A DNA stretch of 64,000 nt from Arsenicicoccus cauae. Lineage in GTDB: Bacteria > Actinomycetota > Actinomycetes > Actinomycetales > Dermatophilaceae. Position numbers and translations under genes: made by a program. Positions 16,104 through 25,549 of this stretch are shown here, piece by piece (positions within the stretch are counted from its first letter, which is position 1; every line of letters begins with the position of its first letter). The notes below the pieces were generated by a model, which saw only the letters and a list, made by a program, of their open reading frames with translations, was not told the DNA's origin and made no database searches. The DNA lies in the NCBI RefSeq assembly GCF_009707125.1, contig NZ_WLVL01000057.1, positions 1 to 64,000 on the forward strand. Direction: 5' to 3'.

Positions 16104-17081
16104 TCACCGCGAGACGGAGGGACCCTGCTGCAAGGCGGCGATGGGCTCGCCCAGCCACCGCTCGATGAGGTGGTAGGCCACCGAGATCGGCATCCCGCCG
16201 GCCAGCACGGCCCCGGCGCGGATGTCGCCCCGCAGCTCCTCGCGGGAGTACCACCTGGCCTCGGCGATCTCGTCGTCGGCGAAGCACAGCTCGCCGGCGC
16301 GCGCGCGAGCCGTGAAGGCCAGCATCAACGACGCGGGGAAGGGCCACGGCTGGTTGCCGGAGTACTCGACGGCCTCCACCTCCAGCCCGACCTCCTCGCG
16401 CACCTCACGGACCACCGCCCCCTCGAGGGACTCCCCCGGCTCGACGAACCCTGCGAGCACGGAGAGCCGTCCCTGCGGCCAGGACGCGTTGCGGGCCAGC
16501 AGCAAGCGGTCGCGGCTGTCGACGACCGCCATGATCACCGCGGGCGACGTGACGGGATAGGACTCGTGGGCGCCAGAGCACCGCCGCACCCATCCCGAGC
16601 TGACGACGGACGTGGGCAGCCCGCACCGGGAGCAATAGCCGTGCGCGCGGTGCCAGTGCGACATACCGATCAGGGTGGCGGCCAGGGCGACGTCGAGCGG
16701 GTCGAGCGTGAGGCCCAGGTCGCGCAGCCCGGCCCACCGGGTCGAGCCGCCGACGACGTGGCCGTCCCCGGGCGCCTGCCGACGGTGCTCGTCCTCCAGA
16801 GGACCTCGCACCAGGCCCAGGTGCTGACGACCCCGCTCGTCCGCCCCCAGGTAGACCACGATGTCGTCCGTCGTGACGGTGACCTCGGCCGGGGTATGGC
16901 GCACCAGCGCGGATCCGTCGGTGCGCGCCTCGAGCAGGTCTCCCCGAGCGAGGACGACCTGGGTGCTCTCGTCGTCGAGGAGCCGCGGCACCCAGGTGAC
17001 GTCGCCACGGAGCCAGCTGGAACGGTCCAGCGCAGACGGGGACAGGGCAAGTTCAGGCAGGATTCGCGGCGCTCCGGTCAC
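16104..17081 (-). CDS. nudC: NAD(+) diphosphatase NudC
   Basis: 325 residues. NudC hydrolyses NADH/NAD to NMNH/NMN and AMP and can remove NAD caps from RNA. The Nudix box is GFVEPGESLEGAVVREVREE near residue 215, followed by the NudC-specific NQPWPFPASLM motif (SQPWPFPxS in most relatives). A zinc ribbon precedes it: YCSRCG and a second half with VRRCSGAHESYP, where one ligand may be His. The start codon is GTG. It corresponds to Rv3199c and lies just upstream of uvrD2 on the same strand. Confidence 0.93.
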   Translation of the reverse strand: MTGAPRILPELALSPSALDRSSWLRGDVTWVPRLLDDESTQVVLARGDLLEARTDGSALVRHTPAEVTVTTDDIVVYLGADERGRQHLGLVRGPLEDEHRRQAPGDGHVVGGSTRWAGLRDLGLTLDPLDVALAATLIGMSHWHRAHGYCSRCGLPTSVVSSGWVRRCSGAHESYPVTSPAVIMAVVDSRDRLLLARNASWPQGRLSVLAGFVEPGESLEGAVVREVREEVGLEVEAVEYSGNQPWPFPASLMLAFTARARAGELCFADDEIAEARWYSREELRGDIRAGAVLAGGMPISVAYHLIERWLGEPIAALQQGPSVSR

Positions 17082-17123
17082 GCCTCATAGCCTAGACGCC
17101 GGGGCTCGCCTACCGTGGGTCGC

Positions 17124-18521
17124 GTGACAGCCGCCCCTCGTTCCCCCCTGCACCTCGCAGCCCTGGCCAGCGCCGCCGTCAAGGGCCTGGACCCGGTGTC
17201 GGTCGAGCCGGTGCACGGGGAGGACGACCGCTGCGACGTCGCCCATGTCCGGGACTCGCAGCGTCGCAGCTGGACGGTCCGGGTCCCCCGCTCCGCCGCC
17301 GACGCCGCGCAGATGGAGTCCGCCGCGGCGCTGCTGCCCCACCTCGACAAGCGCCTACCGTTCGAGATCCCCCAGGAGGCCGGCAGCGTCACCCTCCCCC
17401 ACTCGGGCCGCGCCATGGTCTATCCGCAGGTGAGGGGGCGCAACCTCGACTTCTCGGGGCTACCCTCCGGTCCAGGCCTGGCGGCGGCCCTCGGGCGGGC
17501 GCTCGGCGAGATCCACAACCTCGACCCGCGCCTGTACGACGAGGCGGGGGTCCCCGTGTACGACGCCGAGACCTATCGTTTGCGACACCTGGCCGAGCTC
17601 GACCGCGCGGCAGGGACGGGGCACGTGCCCGCGCGACTGCTCGGCCGGTGGGAACGCGCTCTGGAGAACGTCGCCCACTGGCGATTCGCCCCCGCCACCA
17701 TCCACGGCCGCCTGTCCGGTGAGCTGCTCCTCGCCGACTTCGACGACGACGACGCGGCGAGCGGACGGATCGTCGCGATCACCGGCTGGGACGAGGCCCG
17801 CGTCGCGGACCCCGCCGACGACTTCGCCGTGCTGTGGTCGCAGGCGACCCCCGAGGCGTTCGACACGGTGCTGGAGGCGTATGCCGGAACCCGGCACGAG
17901 CGGCCGGACCGCGCGCTGGAGATGCGGGCCAGGCTGGCGGGCGAGCTGCGGCTGGTGCGTGAGCTCGTCCACGCTGAGGCCGGGCAGGACGACCGGGGCC
18001 GCGCGGAGGCGCTGGCCGCCCTGCAGAGGCTGGACGACGAGGTGGCCGGCGACGACCTGGTCGCCCACACCCCTTCGGTGACCCTGCCGGGGCCCGTCGG
18101 CGACGCGGATCCCGAGCTGCGGGGGCCACTGGCGTCGGCCCCTCGGAGCAGTCCCACCCAGCCTGTGGTGCTGCAGGACTCGGGCCCCGCCCAGACCCCG
18201 CGCGCCGGTCTCGCCCAGGCACCCGTCGAGTCCGCGCGGGTCATCCCGGTGGCGGACTCCGGGGCGGAGCAGGACGCCGTGTCAGGTCGGGACCGTGCAG
18301 CACGGCGGGGCACCCCAGCAGAGCACGACGAGGCAACGCCGAGCGCCGCGGCCGCAGCGACCCGCCCGTCCGAGCAGGACGCCGCCCAGGAGGCCGGCTC
18401 CCCCGGCCACGGGGCGCAGCTCTCCCCGAGGGGCGTCGAGCAGGTCCAGGAGGACGAGTACGTCGTGGACACCGCTCGGCACACGACCACCCATCTGCGT
18501 CCCGGCGACCGGTCCGGCTGA
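17124..18521 (+). CDS. phosphotransferase-fold protein lacking the usual catalytic acids
   Basis: About 465 residues. The N-terminal 300 residues follow the aminoglycoside/macrolide phosphotransferase fold: nucleotide-lobe strands, then IHGRLSGELLL where functional kinases have HGDxxxxN, then ITGWDEARVADPADDFAVL where they have the metal-binding Asp before W. Both key Asp positions are replaced (by Arg and Gly), so phosphotransfer is doubtful. The last 150 residues are a disordered Pro/Ala/Glu-rich tail ending THLRPGDRSG. It is divergent from nudC and convergent with adnB. GTG 17124 is preferred over GTG 17115. Confidence 0.7.
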   Translation: MTAAPRSPLHLAALASAAVKGLDPVSVEPVHGEDDRCDVAHVRDSQRRSWTVRVPRSAADAAQMESAAALLPHLDKRLPFEIPQEAGSVTLPHSGRAMVYPQVRGRNLDFSGLPSGPGLAAALGRALGEIHNLDPRLYDEAGVPVYDAETYRLRHLAELDRAAGTGHVPARLLGRWERALENVAHWRFAPATIHGRLSGELLLADFDDDDAASGRIVAITGWDEARVADPADDFAVLWSQATPEAFDTVLEAYAGTRHERPDRALEMRARLAGELRLVRELVHAEAGQDDRGRAEALAALQRLDDEVAGDDLVAHTPSVTLPGPVGDADPELRGPLASAPRSSPTQPVVLQDSGPAQTPRAGLAQAPVESARVIPVADSGAEQDAVSGRDRAARRGTPAEHDEATPSAAAAATRPSEQDAAQEAGSPGHGAQLSPRGVEQVQEDEYVVDTARHTTTHLRPGDRSG

Positions 18522-18566
18522 CGGGCCAGGTCCGGAGCTGACGGGAGCCACCGACGCGATGGACCC

Positions 18567-21500
18567 TCACCCTCCGGTGAGCCCCGCCACGATCGTCTCC
18601 AGGGCCACCTCGTCCGGGAGGTCCGGTCGCACGGTCTCGCCGGTAGCCGCGTAGTAGAACGCGCCGTCGACCAAGGCCGGGTCGACCTGCCGGAGCCGGG
18701 CATAGGCCAGCCGGTAGACGGCCAGCTGGAGTCGGCGCACCTCGGCCCGCCGACCGGTCGGCGGGGCGCCTGTCTTCCAGTCGACCACGGTGAAACCACC
18801 GTCCTGACGGGGGAACACGGCGTCGATGCGACCACGCAGGCTGATGCCCGCGACGGTGGACTCGACGGGCAGCTCGATGTCGACCGGCGAGAGCGCTGAC
18901 CACTCGCTCTCGAGGAAATGCGCCTTCATCGTGTCGAGATCCTCCGCGTCGCAGGCTGTCTCGTCCGCGCTGCCCGGCAGCTCGGACAGGTCGATGATGG
19001 CCGCCTGGGCGTAGTGCTGCTCGACCCAGGTGTGGAAGGCGGTGCCACGTCTGGCTGCCGTGGCGGGTGCTGCTGGCATGGGTCTGCGCAGCCCGCCGGC
19101 GAACTCGTCGCGATCGTCGGCGAGCGCGACGAGCGAGGACGTGGACAGGTGCGGCGGCAGCGCGACCAGCACCTCTGAGCGTTGCTGCGACGCCTCGCGC
19201 TCGGCGAGGAGGACGGCGACCTCCCGGTCCAGGTCGCTCCACTCGTCGAACGGCTCGTCGACCCCCGGGCGAGCCGGCGGCTGCGCGGCAGGCGTCGTGG
19301 TCATGCCGGACTCGGCGGACGAGGCTGACGAGGCGTGGCCACGCGCGGCCCGGACCGCCTCCGCAGCCCGGGCGAGGGCAGGATCCGGGGCGCCCCGCGC
19401 CGGCCACGGCAGGCTGAGCTGCTCCGCGAGCCGCGGGTTGCCGAGGTCCTCATCCCGTGAGTCCGGCATCTCCGCCCAGGTGCTGACGTGGGCGACACCC
19501 GCCTCACGCATCTCGTCGAGCAGGCGGGACGTGATGCGTGGGGTCCGCTGGGTGGCCCAGACGGGAGCGGTCAGCAGCAGCTCGTGACGTGCCCGGGTGA
19601 CGGCGACGTAGGCCAGTCGACGTTCTTCGACCACGGCATGCTCCCCGCACGCCAGCGCGAAGCTCTCGATCCGCGCCGCCAGCTCCTGCCGGTCCGGGCA
19701 GGTCGCCCAGTCGAGGTGCGGCAGCCCGCCCCGGTCGCCGCGCAGGCCGAAGGGGAGACTGTCGAGGCCGCTCAACCATGCCTTGTCCTTGGGCGGTGGC
19801 ACGCGCCACCCACCGTCCTCGCGCCCGGCCACACGGGCGTCGTGGGCGGGAAAGGTGCCTTCCTCCAACCCGGGGACGACGACCAGGTCCCACTCGAGCC
19901 CCTTGGAGGCATGAACCGTCAGCAGCTGGACCGCCCCCGGCACGGGAGGGACCTGACCGGCGGCGAGTCCCCTCTCACGGTCCTCGGCGACCTCCAGCCA
20001 CGACAGCAGGCCCCCGAGGTTCGGGCGTTCGGAGGAGGCCGCGTAGGCGGTCACGACGTCGGCGAAGGCCTCGAGGTGCACCCGGGCGTCCGCGACCGGG
20101 CGGCCCGGCTGGGCCATCAGCTCGAGGTCCAGCCCGAGCACGCGCTCGGCCTCCCCGACCACCTCGGGCACCGTGGCGCCGAGCAGCTCGCGCACCCGGC
20201 GCACCCGGCGACCCAGGTCGACCAGCCGTGCTCGCCCGGTGTCCCCCAGCCCGCGCCCGTGGGGGTCCTGCCAGCCCGGTGGCGGGAGGCGGTCCACGGC
20301 CTCGACGAGGCCGACCTGGTCGGGCTGGCCCGACTCGCCGCCAGGCCCGAGCGAGCGGGCCCACGCGTGCAGGCCCGCCAGGTCGGCGGGGCCGAGACGG
20401 ACGAGCGGTCCCGTGAGGAGGCGCATGAGGTGGTCGCCTCGGGACGGGTCGTCCACCACGTGCAGGAAGGACACGAGATCGACGACCTCGGGCATGCTCA
20501 GGAGTCCTCCAAGTCCCACGACCTCGACCGGCAGTCCGGCGGCGGCGAGGGTCTCGGCGAGGAGGGTGAACTGGCTCCGCTTGCGGCACAGCACGGCCGC
20601 CGTCGGGCGGGGCTCTGGCGGGGAGGCCGCCGCGATCGCGGACCCGGGTCCGGTCCAGGGCCCCAGACGCTCACCAAGCCAGGAGGCGATGTGCGCCGCC
20701 TCGGCCTCCAGGGTGTCGAGCCGGGCTGCCTCGACCTGCCCCCGCCCGGCCGCGGGACGTGGCGTAAGGACCGCGACGTCCACCGGGCACGCGGCGCTGA
20801 GAGGTGCGGCGACCACGTTGGCGACGGCGAGGATGGCAGCGTCGTTGCGCCAGGAGGTGGACAGCGGCAAGGTGCGGGCAGGCCCGTCCGGCCCCGGGAA
20901 GTGCCCGGGGAAGGACGTGAGGGTGGTGGAGCTCGCTCCGCGCCAGCCGTAGATCGACTGGTGCGGGTCGCCGACGGCCATGACCGGGACGGCGTCGTCC
21001 GCCTCGGCGTAGAGCCGCCGGAGGAGGACCAGCTGCGCCTCGCTGGTGTCCTGGAACTCGTCGAGCAGGACGGCGCGGTAGCGCCGGCGCTCCGCTCGTC
21101 CGACGTCGGGGAAGGCGCCGGCGATGCGGGCAGCCAGGGACATCTGGTCGGCGAAGTCCAGGCTCTCGCTGGCCCGCTTGGCGCGCTGGTAGTCAAGGAT
21201 CAGCGGAACGAGGGCCTGCCGCTGCCGCAGGACCCCGAGCGCGTCCAGCACCGGCTTGAGCGAGGCCTTGCGTCCCTCGCCGTCGGGCAGGCGGTCCCAG
21301 TCCGACAGCAGCCGGCCGAGGTGGTCGGCGAGCGCGTCGGGGGTGCACAGGTGCTCGGCGAGCTCCCCGGACAGGGACAGGACCGCGTCGACGACCGTGG
21401 ACACGGCCGGCACGGTGCGACCGGCCGCGATGCTCACGGCGTCCAAGGGACCGGGGTAGGCCTCGACGACCTCCTGCGCGAGCTGCCAGCAGGACGCCTC

Positions 21501-21914
21501 GGACAGCAGGCGCGCCCCGGGCTCGTAGCCGAGCCGCAGCCCGTGCTCGGACACGAGCCGGCCGGCGTAGGCGTGGTAGGTGGACACCGCAGGCGTGAGG
21601 TCGAGCCCGTCGTCGCCCGTGACCTCACGCCACAGGCCGACGGACTCGAGCTGGCGGAGTCGACGTCCGATGCGCTCCGCCAGCTCGCCGGCGGCCTTGC
21701 GCGTGAACGTGAGCCCGAGCACCTCCTGGGGCTGGACCAGGCCGTTGGCCACCATCCACACGACGCGGGCAGACATCGTCTCGGTCTTGCCCGAGCCGGC
21801 CCCTGCCACGACCAGCAGGGACTCTGCGGGAGCCTCGATGACGGCCTGCTGCTCCGGCGTGGGGGGCGCCTGCCCCAGGGCCTGGGCGATGTCGAGAGCG
21901 CCGATCCGCGTCAC
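18567..21914 (-). CDS. adnB: helicase-nuclease AdnB
   Basis: About 1,115 residues. The N-terminal UvrD-type motor has Walker A AGAGSGKTE near 38-45, Walker B LLDEFQDTSEAQ and IYGWRGAS. Motif VI is VAVTRARHELL. The C-terminal RecB-type nuclease domain has RGTAFHTWVE, GRIDAVFP and VVDWKTG, supplying the metal-binding Asp, Asp and Lys. With AdnA it forms the actinobacterial equivalent of RecBCD/AddAB, which resects double-strand breaks. Its GTG start overlaps the adnA stop by four bases (GTGA), so subunit synthesis is coupled. It corresponds to Rv3201c. Confidence 0.92.
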   Translation of the reverse strand: MTRIGALDIAQALGQAPPTPEQQAVIEAPAESLLVVAGAGSGKTETMSARVVWMVANGLVQPQEVLGLTFTRKAAGELAERIGRRLRQLESVGLWREVTGDDGLDLTPAVSTYHAYAGRLVSEHGLRLGYEPGARLLSEASCWQLAQEVVEAYPGPLDAVSIAAGRTVPAVSTVVDAVLSLSGELAEHLCTPDALADHLGRLLSDWDRLPDGEGRKASLKPVLDALGVLRQRQALVPLILDYQRAKRASESLDFADQMSLAARIAGAFPDVGRAERRRYRAVLLDEFQDTSEAQLVLLRRLYAEADDAVPVMAVGDPHQSIYGWRGASSTTLTSFPGHFPGPDGPARTLPLSTSWRNDAAILAVANVVAAPLSAACPVDVAVLTPRPAAGRGQVEAARLDTLEAEAAHIASWLGERLGPWTGPGSAIAAASPPEPRPTAAVLCRKRSQFTLLAETLAAAGLPVEVVGLGGLLSMPEVVDLVSFLHVVDDPSRGDHLMRLLTGPLVRLGPADLAGLHAWARSLGPGGESGQPDQVGLVEAVDRLPPPGWQDPHGRGLGDTGRARLVDLGRRVRRVRELLGATVPEVVGEAERVLGLDLELMAQPGRPVADARVHLEAFADVVTAYAASSERPNLGGLLSWLEVAEDRERGLAAGQVPPVPGAVQLLTVHASKGLEWDLVVVPGLEEGTFPAHDARVAGREDGGWRVPPPKDKAWLSGLDSLPFGLRGDRGGLPHLDWATCPDRQELAARIESFALACGEHAVVEERRLAYVAVTRARHELLLTAPVWATQRTPRITSRLLDEMREAGVAHVSTWAEMPDSRDEDLGNPRLAEQLSLPWPARGAPDPALARAAEAVRAARGHASSASSAESGMTTTPAAQPPARPGVDEPFDEWSDLDREVAVLLAEREASQQRSEVLVALPPHLSTSSLVALADDRDEFAGGLRRPMPAAPATAARRGTAFHTWVEQHYAQAAIIDLSELPGSADETACDAEDLDTMKAHFLESEWSALSPVDIELPVESTVAGISLRGRIDAVFPRQDGGFTVVDWKTGAPPTGRRAEVRRLQLAVYRLAYARLRQVDPALVDGAFYYAATGETVRPDLPDEVALETIVAGLTGG

Positions 21915-24900
21915 AGGGTCCTCCCCTCGGGCTGCGCCGGGCAAGACCGACGGACGGGGCAGTAGGAGCAGTGGTCGCCCGGTGTGGCAGGGAAGCTGGC
22001 GCCCGCCATGCCCTCGGCCGTCGACTCCACGAGGTCACGAGCCCACCCCGGGTCGGCGGCGTCGACGACCGGCGCCTGCGGCTGGACCCGGGGGGCACGC
22101 CGGTCCCCGCCCAGCTGCAGGAGCGCCGCGCCTGCCGACCCGGTGCCCGCGGGGAAGGCGCCGGCCTCGACAGCGGCCTGGTAGGCCGCCAGCTGCGCGT
22201 GCTCGGCCAGCTCGGCCTGGGTAGGGGCGCTGCGGCCGGTCTTGATGTCGACCACCCGCAGCCGACCGTCCGGGGCACGCTCCAGGCGGTCCACCCGGCC
22301 GGTGAGCAGGGCACGGCCGATCTCGACCCGGGCCTCCTGCTCGACGGCGACGAGCTCCCACCCCTCGTCCCGGATGGTGCGGGCATAGTCCGCGAGCTTG
22401 TCGACCATGCGACCCGCCCGGTCGTGGTCGTGCCGGCTCCGCCAGCTGTCGGCGAGACCGAGCTCCGGCCATCGGCGGTCCAGCTCGCGCCGCAGGGTCG
22501 AGGCGTCGGTCAGATCCAGGGCAGGGTCCGCGGCGACCTCGTGCACGAGGGTGCCCAGGTCGGCAGCCCCCCGGTCGGCCCCCTCGCCACCGTGGGTGCG
22601 AAGGATCCACATCAATCGGCAGCGACCGAAGCTCTCGATGCGGGACGGCGACACCGGGACCGGCAGGTCGTCGGGGTAGAGGGGCCGGGCGTCCGTCTCC
22701 TGCCGCAGTGCCCACCAGCCGTCGGGATCGGCGCCCGGGACCCCGGCCTCTGCCAGCGTCGCCAACCGAGCGGCCGCCTGCTGCCGCGTCGACGGGTCGT
22801 CGGACAGCGCACGACGCCGCAGCTCGGCCACCACGCCGCTGAGGGTCATCGGTCGCGGGACCTCGTGGACGACACGGGCATCGCCCGACGGAGGGTCGAC
22901 GACGTCGAGGTAGGAGGACGGCTGCTCGTCCTCGGAGGACACGGCGGTGACCACGAGCCGTCGACGGGCCCTGCTCACGGCGGTCAGCAGCAGGCGTGCC
23001 TCGTCGGAACGGACCGCGGCCAGCGCCTCGCGGGGGCCGTGGCCTCGTCCGGCCAGCAGGTCGACGAGGTGCTCGGAGCCCAGCAGCGACCCGCGCAGGC
23101 GCAGGTCCGGCCAGACCCCCTCCTGAACCCCGGCGACGACCACGAGGTCCCACTCCCCGCCGGCCGCGCCCTGAGGGGTCAGGACCTGGACGACGTCGGT
23201 CAGGGGCGCCTGGGGGACGAGCGAGTCGGCCGCGACCTCCTGGCCCTGGACCTGCTCGAGGAAGGCCTGGGGCCCTGCTCCGGGGAGGCGTTCGGCGAAC
23301 GCACCGGCCGCTCCGAACAGCGCCACCACGGCGTCGAGGTGCCGGTCGAAGCGCACGGACATCGGGCCACCGGACAGGGCCGCCGCACGCCAGGTGTCGG
23401 CGACACCGAGGGCGGACCACAGCGCCCAGAGCAGGTCCTCGGCGGTGACCTGCGGCGCCCACCGTGCGCCGTCGGCGGGTCGGGCCGCGTCGGCGGCCGC
23501 TGCGATCGCACGCCCGAGGCGCCGGATCGGCTGGGTGTCCACGGACGAGAGTGTCTCGTCGTCGAGGTCTGCCTGGTCCAGCAGGGCGACCACGAGGAGC
23601 TGGTCCGGGGATCGGTGACCGCCCGCGGCCTGCTCGCGCCGCCGGAGGGCGCGGCGCAGTCGGCGCACGGCGACCGGGTCGCTCCCTCCGAGCGGCGACA
23701 GCAGCAGTTCGACGGCGACGTCGGGCTCGAGTGGGCGCTCCTGGCCCCGCGCGACGCGGATCGCCACCTCGAGCAGGCCGAGCAGGGCCCGGGCCGCCGG
23801 CTCCTCCCGCACCGGCAGGTCGGTCATCGCGGTGGGGACCGGCACACCGGCTGCTGCCAGCGCCCGCCTGAGGGCGGCCAGCCTGGACCGACCGCGGCAC
23901 ACCACGGCCATCTGGGCCCACGGCACCCCGTCGACGAGGTGGGCCCGCCGCAGCAGACCGGCCACGTGCGCGGCCTCCTGGGCGGCGCTGCGGAGCAGGA
24001 CCGTCTCGACGGCACCCTCGCCGGGCGGCGTCGAGCCGGTCCCGGCCGGGTCGTGACGGTGCGTCGTGACCCCCACGGAGCCCACCTGACGCGCAACCCG
24101 CGCGGTGACGGCAGCGAGGGCACCACCCTGTCGATGCGAGGGCCCGAGGACGTGGGTCTCACCCAGGCTGAGCAGGTCGTCGCCTCCGAACCATCGCTCC
24201 CAGTCCGAGGCGAAGACCCGGGGGTCCGCCCCACGGAAGGACTGGACGGCCGTGTCCGGGTCTCCCACGAGGACGAGGGGCGTCGACGGCGCCCGCACGA
24301 CCGACAGCAGCCGCGCCGCGGACCAGGTCAGCTCCTGGGCGTCGTCGACGACGACCAGCCCGATGCGGCCCCGCACGCGGTCCAGCGCCTCCGGCGACTC
24401 CTCCAGCCGGTCGGCGGCCGCCGACAGCACCCAGGCCGGGTCATAGGCCCCGGGGCGCGAGAAGGCCGTGACCTGGTCGTACTCCTCGAGGACCGCCGCG
24501 GCGGCCCGCCACTCGGGCCGGCCGTGCCGCTCGCCCAGCGCGACCAGGTCGTCGGGGACGAGGCCGCGCTCCACGGCCCGCATCAGCAGGTCGCGCAGCT
24601 CGGCGCGAAAGCCCCTGGTGCCCAGGGCCTCTCGCACGGAATCCGGCCACTCGGGGCCGCGCCCGAGACCGAGGGCGTGGCCGTCGAGCAGCTCCTTGAG
24701 GATGGCGTCCTGCTCGGCGCCGGACAGCAGGCGCGGCGCCGGGTCCCCCACCAGCGCGGCCTCGGAGCGCAGCAGACCGAAGCCCAGCGACTGGTGCGTG
24801 CGCGCGAGCGGGGTCGTGGTGGTGCCGCCCAAGCGCCCGGTGATCCGGTCCCTCAGCCCTGCTGCGGCCACGCGGGAGGAGGTGAGCAGCAGGGCTCGGT

Positions 24901-25087
24901 CCGCCTCGACCAGCCCCCGACGGACGCGATCGACGACCAGCTCGACCGCCAGGGTGGACTTGCCCGAGCCCGGACCTCCGACCACCTGCACCAGCGGGGA
25001 GGTGGACGCGAGCACGGCTCGTTGCTGCTCGTCGAGGACGGGTGACCCGACGAGGGCGGGAGTCGGCGTGCGCCGGAGCTGGACCAT
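21911..25087 (-). CDS. adnA: helicase-nuclease AdnA
   Basis: About 1,058 residues, close to the 1,055 I recall for mycobacterial AdnA. Motor: Walker A GGPGSGKST at 37-45, with the Walker B segment VVVDDAQELTW and QSFRGADP. C-terminal nuclease: LTGRVDRLE, VVDIKTGRS and QLAAYQAAVE. A Cys in FGRCRLMW and the cluster HCSYCPVRRSCP near the C-terminus match the AddB-type Fe-S staple. MVQLRRTP is chosen as start, since the upstream extension has no family similarity. It is first in the adnA-adnB operon. Confidence 0.92.
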   Translation of the reverse strand: MVQLRRTPTPALVGSPVLDEQQRAVLASTSPLVQVVGGPGSGKSTLAVELVVDRVRRGLVEADRALLLTSSRVAAAGLRDRITGRLGGTTTTPLARTHQSLGFGLLRSEAALVGDPAPRLLSGAEQDAILKELLDGHALGLGRGPEWPDSVREALGTRGFRAELRDLLMRAVERGLVPDDLVALGERHGRPEWRAAAAVLEEYDQVTAFSRPGAYDPAWVLSAAADRLEESPEALDRVRGRIGLVVVDDAQELTWSAARLLSVVRAPSTPLVLVGDPDTAVQSFRGADPRVFASDWERWFGGDDLLSLGETHVLGPSHRQGGALAAVTARVARQVGSVGVTTHRHDPAGTGSTPPGEGAVETVLLRSAAQEAAHVAGLLRRAHLVDGVPWAQMAVVCRGRSRLAALRRALAAAGVPVPTAMTDLPVREEPAARALLGLLEVAIRVARGQERPLEPDVAVELLLSPLGGSDPVAVRRLRRALRRREQAAGGHRSPDQLLVVALLDQADLDDETLSSVDTQPIRRLGRAIAAAADAARPADGARWAPQVTAEDLLWALWSALGVADTWRAAALSGGPMSVRFDRHLDAVVALFGAAGAFAERLPGAGPQAFLEQVQGQEVAADSLVPQAPLTDVVQVLTPQGAAGGEWDLVVVAGVQEGVWPDLRLRGSLLGSEHLVDLLAGRGHGPREALAAVRSDEARLLLTAVSRARRRLVVTAVSSEDEQPSSYLDVVDPPSGDARVVHEVPRPMTLSGVVAELRRRALSDDPSTRQQAAARLATLAEAGVPGADPDGWWALRQETDARPLYPDDLPVPVSPSRIESFGRCRLMWILRTHGGEGADRGAADLGTLVHEVAADPALDLTDASTLRRELDRRWPELGLADSWRSRHDHDRAGRMVDKLADYARTIRDEGWELVAVEQEARVEIGRALLTGRVDRLERAPDGRLRVVDIKTGRSAPTQAELAEHAQLAAYQAAVEAGAFPAGTGSAGAALLQLGGDRRAPRVQPQAPVVDAADPGWARDLVESTAEGMAGASFPATPGDHCSYCPVRRSCPAQPEGRTL

Positions 25088-25158
25088 GCACAGATCACAC
25101 CAGAGACCACCGACACACCCCTGCGCGACAGCCCGGCGGCGCCTGGTGGAGCGGAGGG

Positions 25159-25545
25159 TCACCCCGTCGTCGCCGCCGGGGGCGGGCACGAGCTCCCGTC
25201 ACCGGGGACCCACGCGCCGTCGGCACCCCACCGCGCACGGGCGAGGTCGATGCGCGTCCCGGTCGTGAGCCCCCCGACGAGCGGCATCGACTCCGCCCGC
25301 CAGTGCTCCCGGGCCCTCGCCGTGAGCTGCTCGGGCAGCGACCCGTCGGCGCGGACGACGCGCCACCAGGGGGAGCTCCCGGCATACCGGCTCATCACCG
25401 ACCCGACATGGCGTGGGCCACCACGGCCGAGGAGCCGCGCGACGTCGCCGTAGGCGAGGGCGCGCGCGGGTGGGATCTGCTCGACGACCTCGAGGACGTC
25501 CTCGGCGAAGTCCCCGATCGTGCCGGCGCCGGCCCCCTCCACCAC
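25159..25545 (-). CDS. alkyltransferase-like protein (ATL, MGMT family without acceptor Cys)
   Basis: About 128 residues. It has the DNA-binding domain of O6-alkylguanine-DNA alkyltransferase, with VVEQIPPARALAYGDVARLL and a helix-turn-helix around GGPRHVGSVMSRY. The active-site PCHRV motif is replaced by PWWRVV, so there is no Cys to accept an alkyl group. Such ATL proteins flag alkylated bases for nucleotide excision repair. The start is uncertain: GTG 25545 avoids overlap with moeZ, while GTG 25581 would overlap it by 32 bases. It lies between moeZ and adnA, as Rv3204 does near adnA in M. tuberculosis. Confidence 0.83.
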   Translation of the reverse strand: MVEGAGAGTIGDFAEDVLEVVEQIPPARALAYGDVARLLGRGGPRHVGSVMSRYAGSSPWWRVVRADGSLPEQLTARAREHWRAESMPLVGGLTTGTRIDLARARWGADGAWVPGDGSSCPPPAATTG

Positions 25546-25549
25546 GACG

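Noticed and set aside
19488-25045. Two very long plus-strand frames opposite adnB and adnA
   Set aside because: Both mirror the third-codon GC bias of the helicase genes and contain no recognisable motif; AdnA and AdnB carry full helicase and nuclease motifs.
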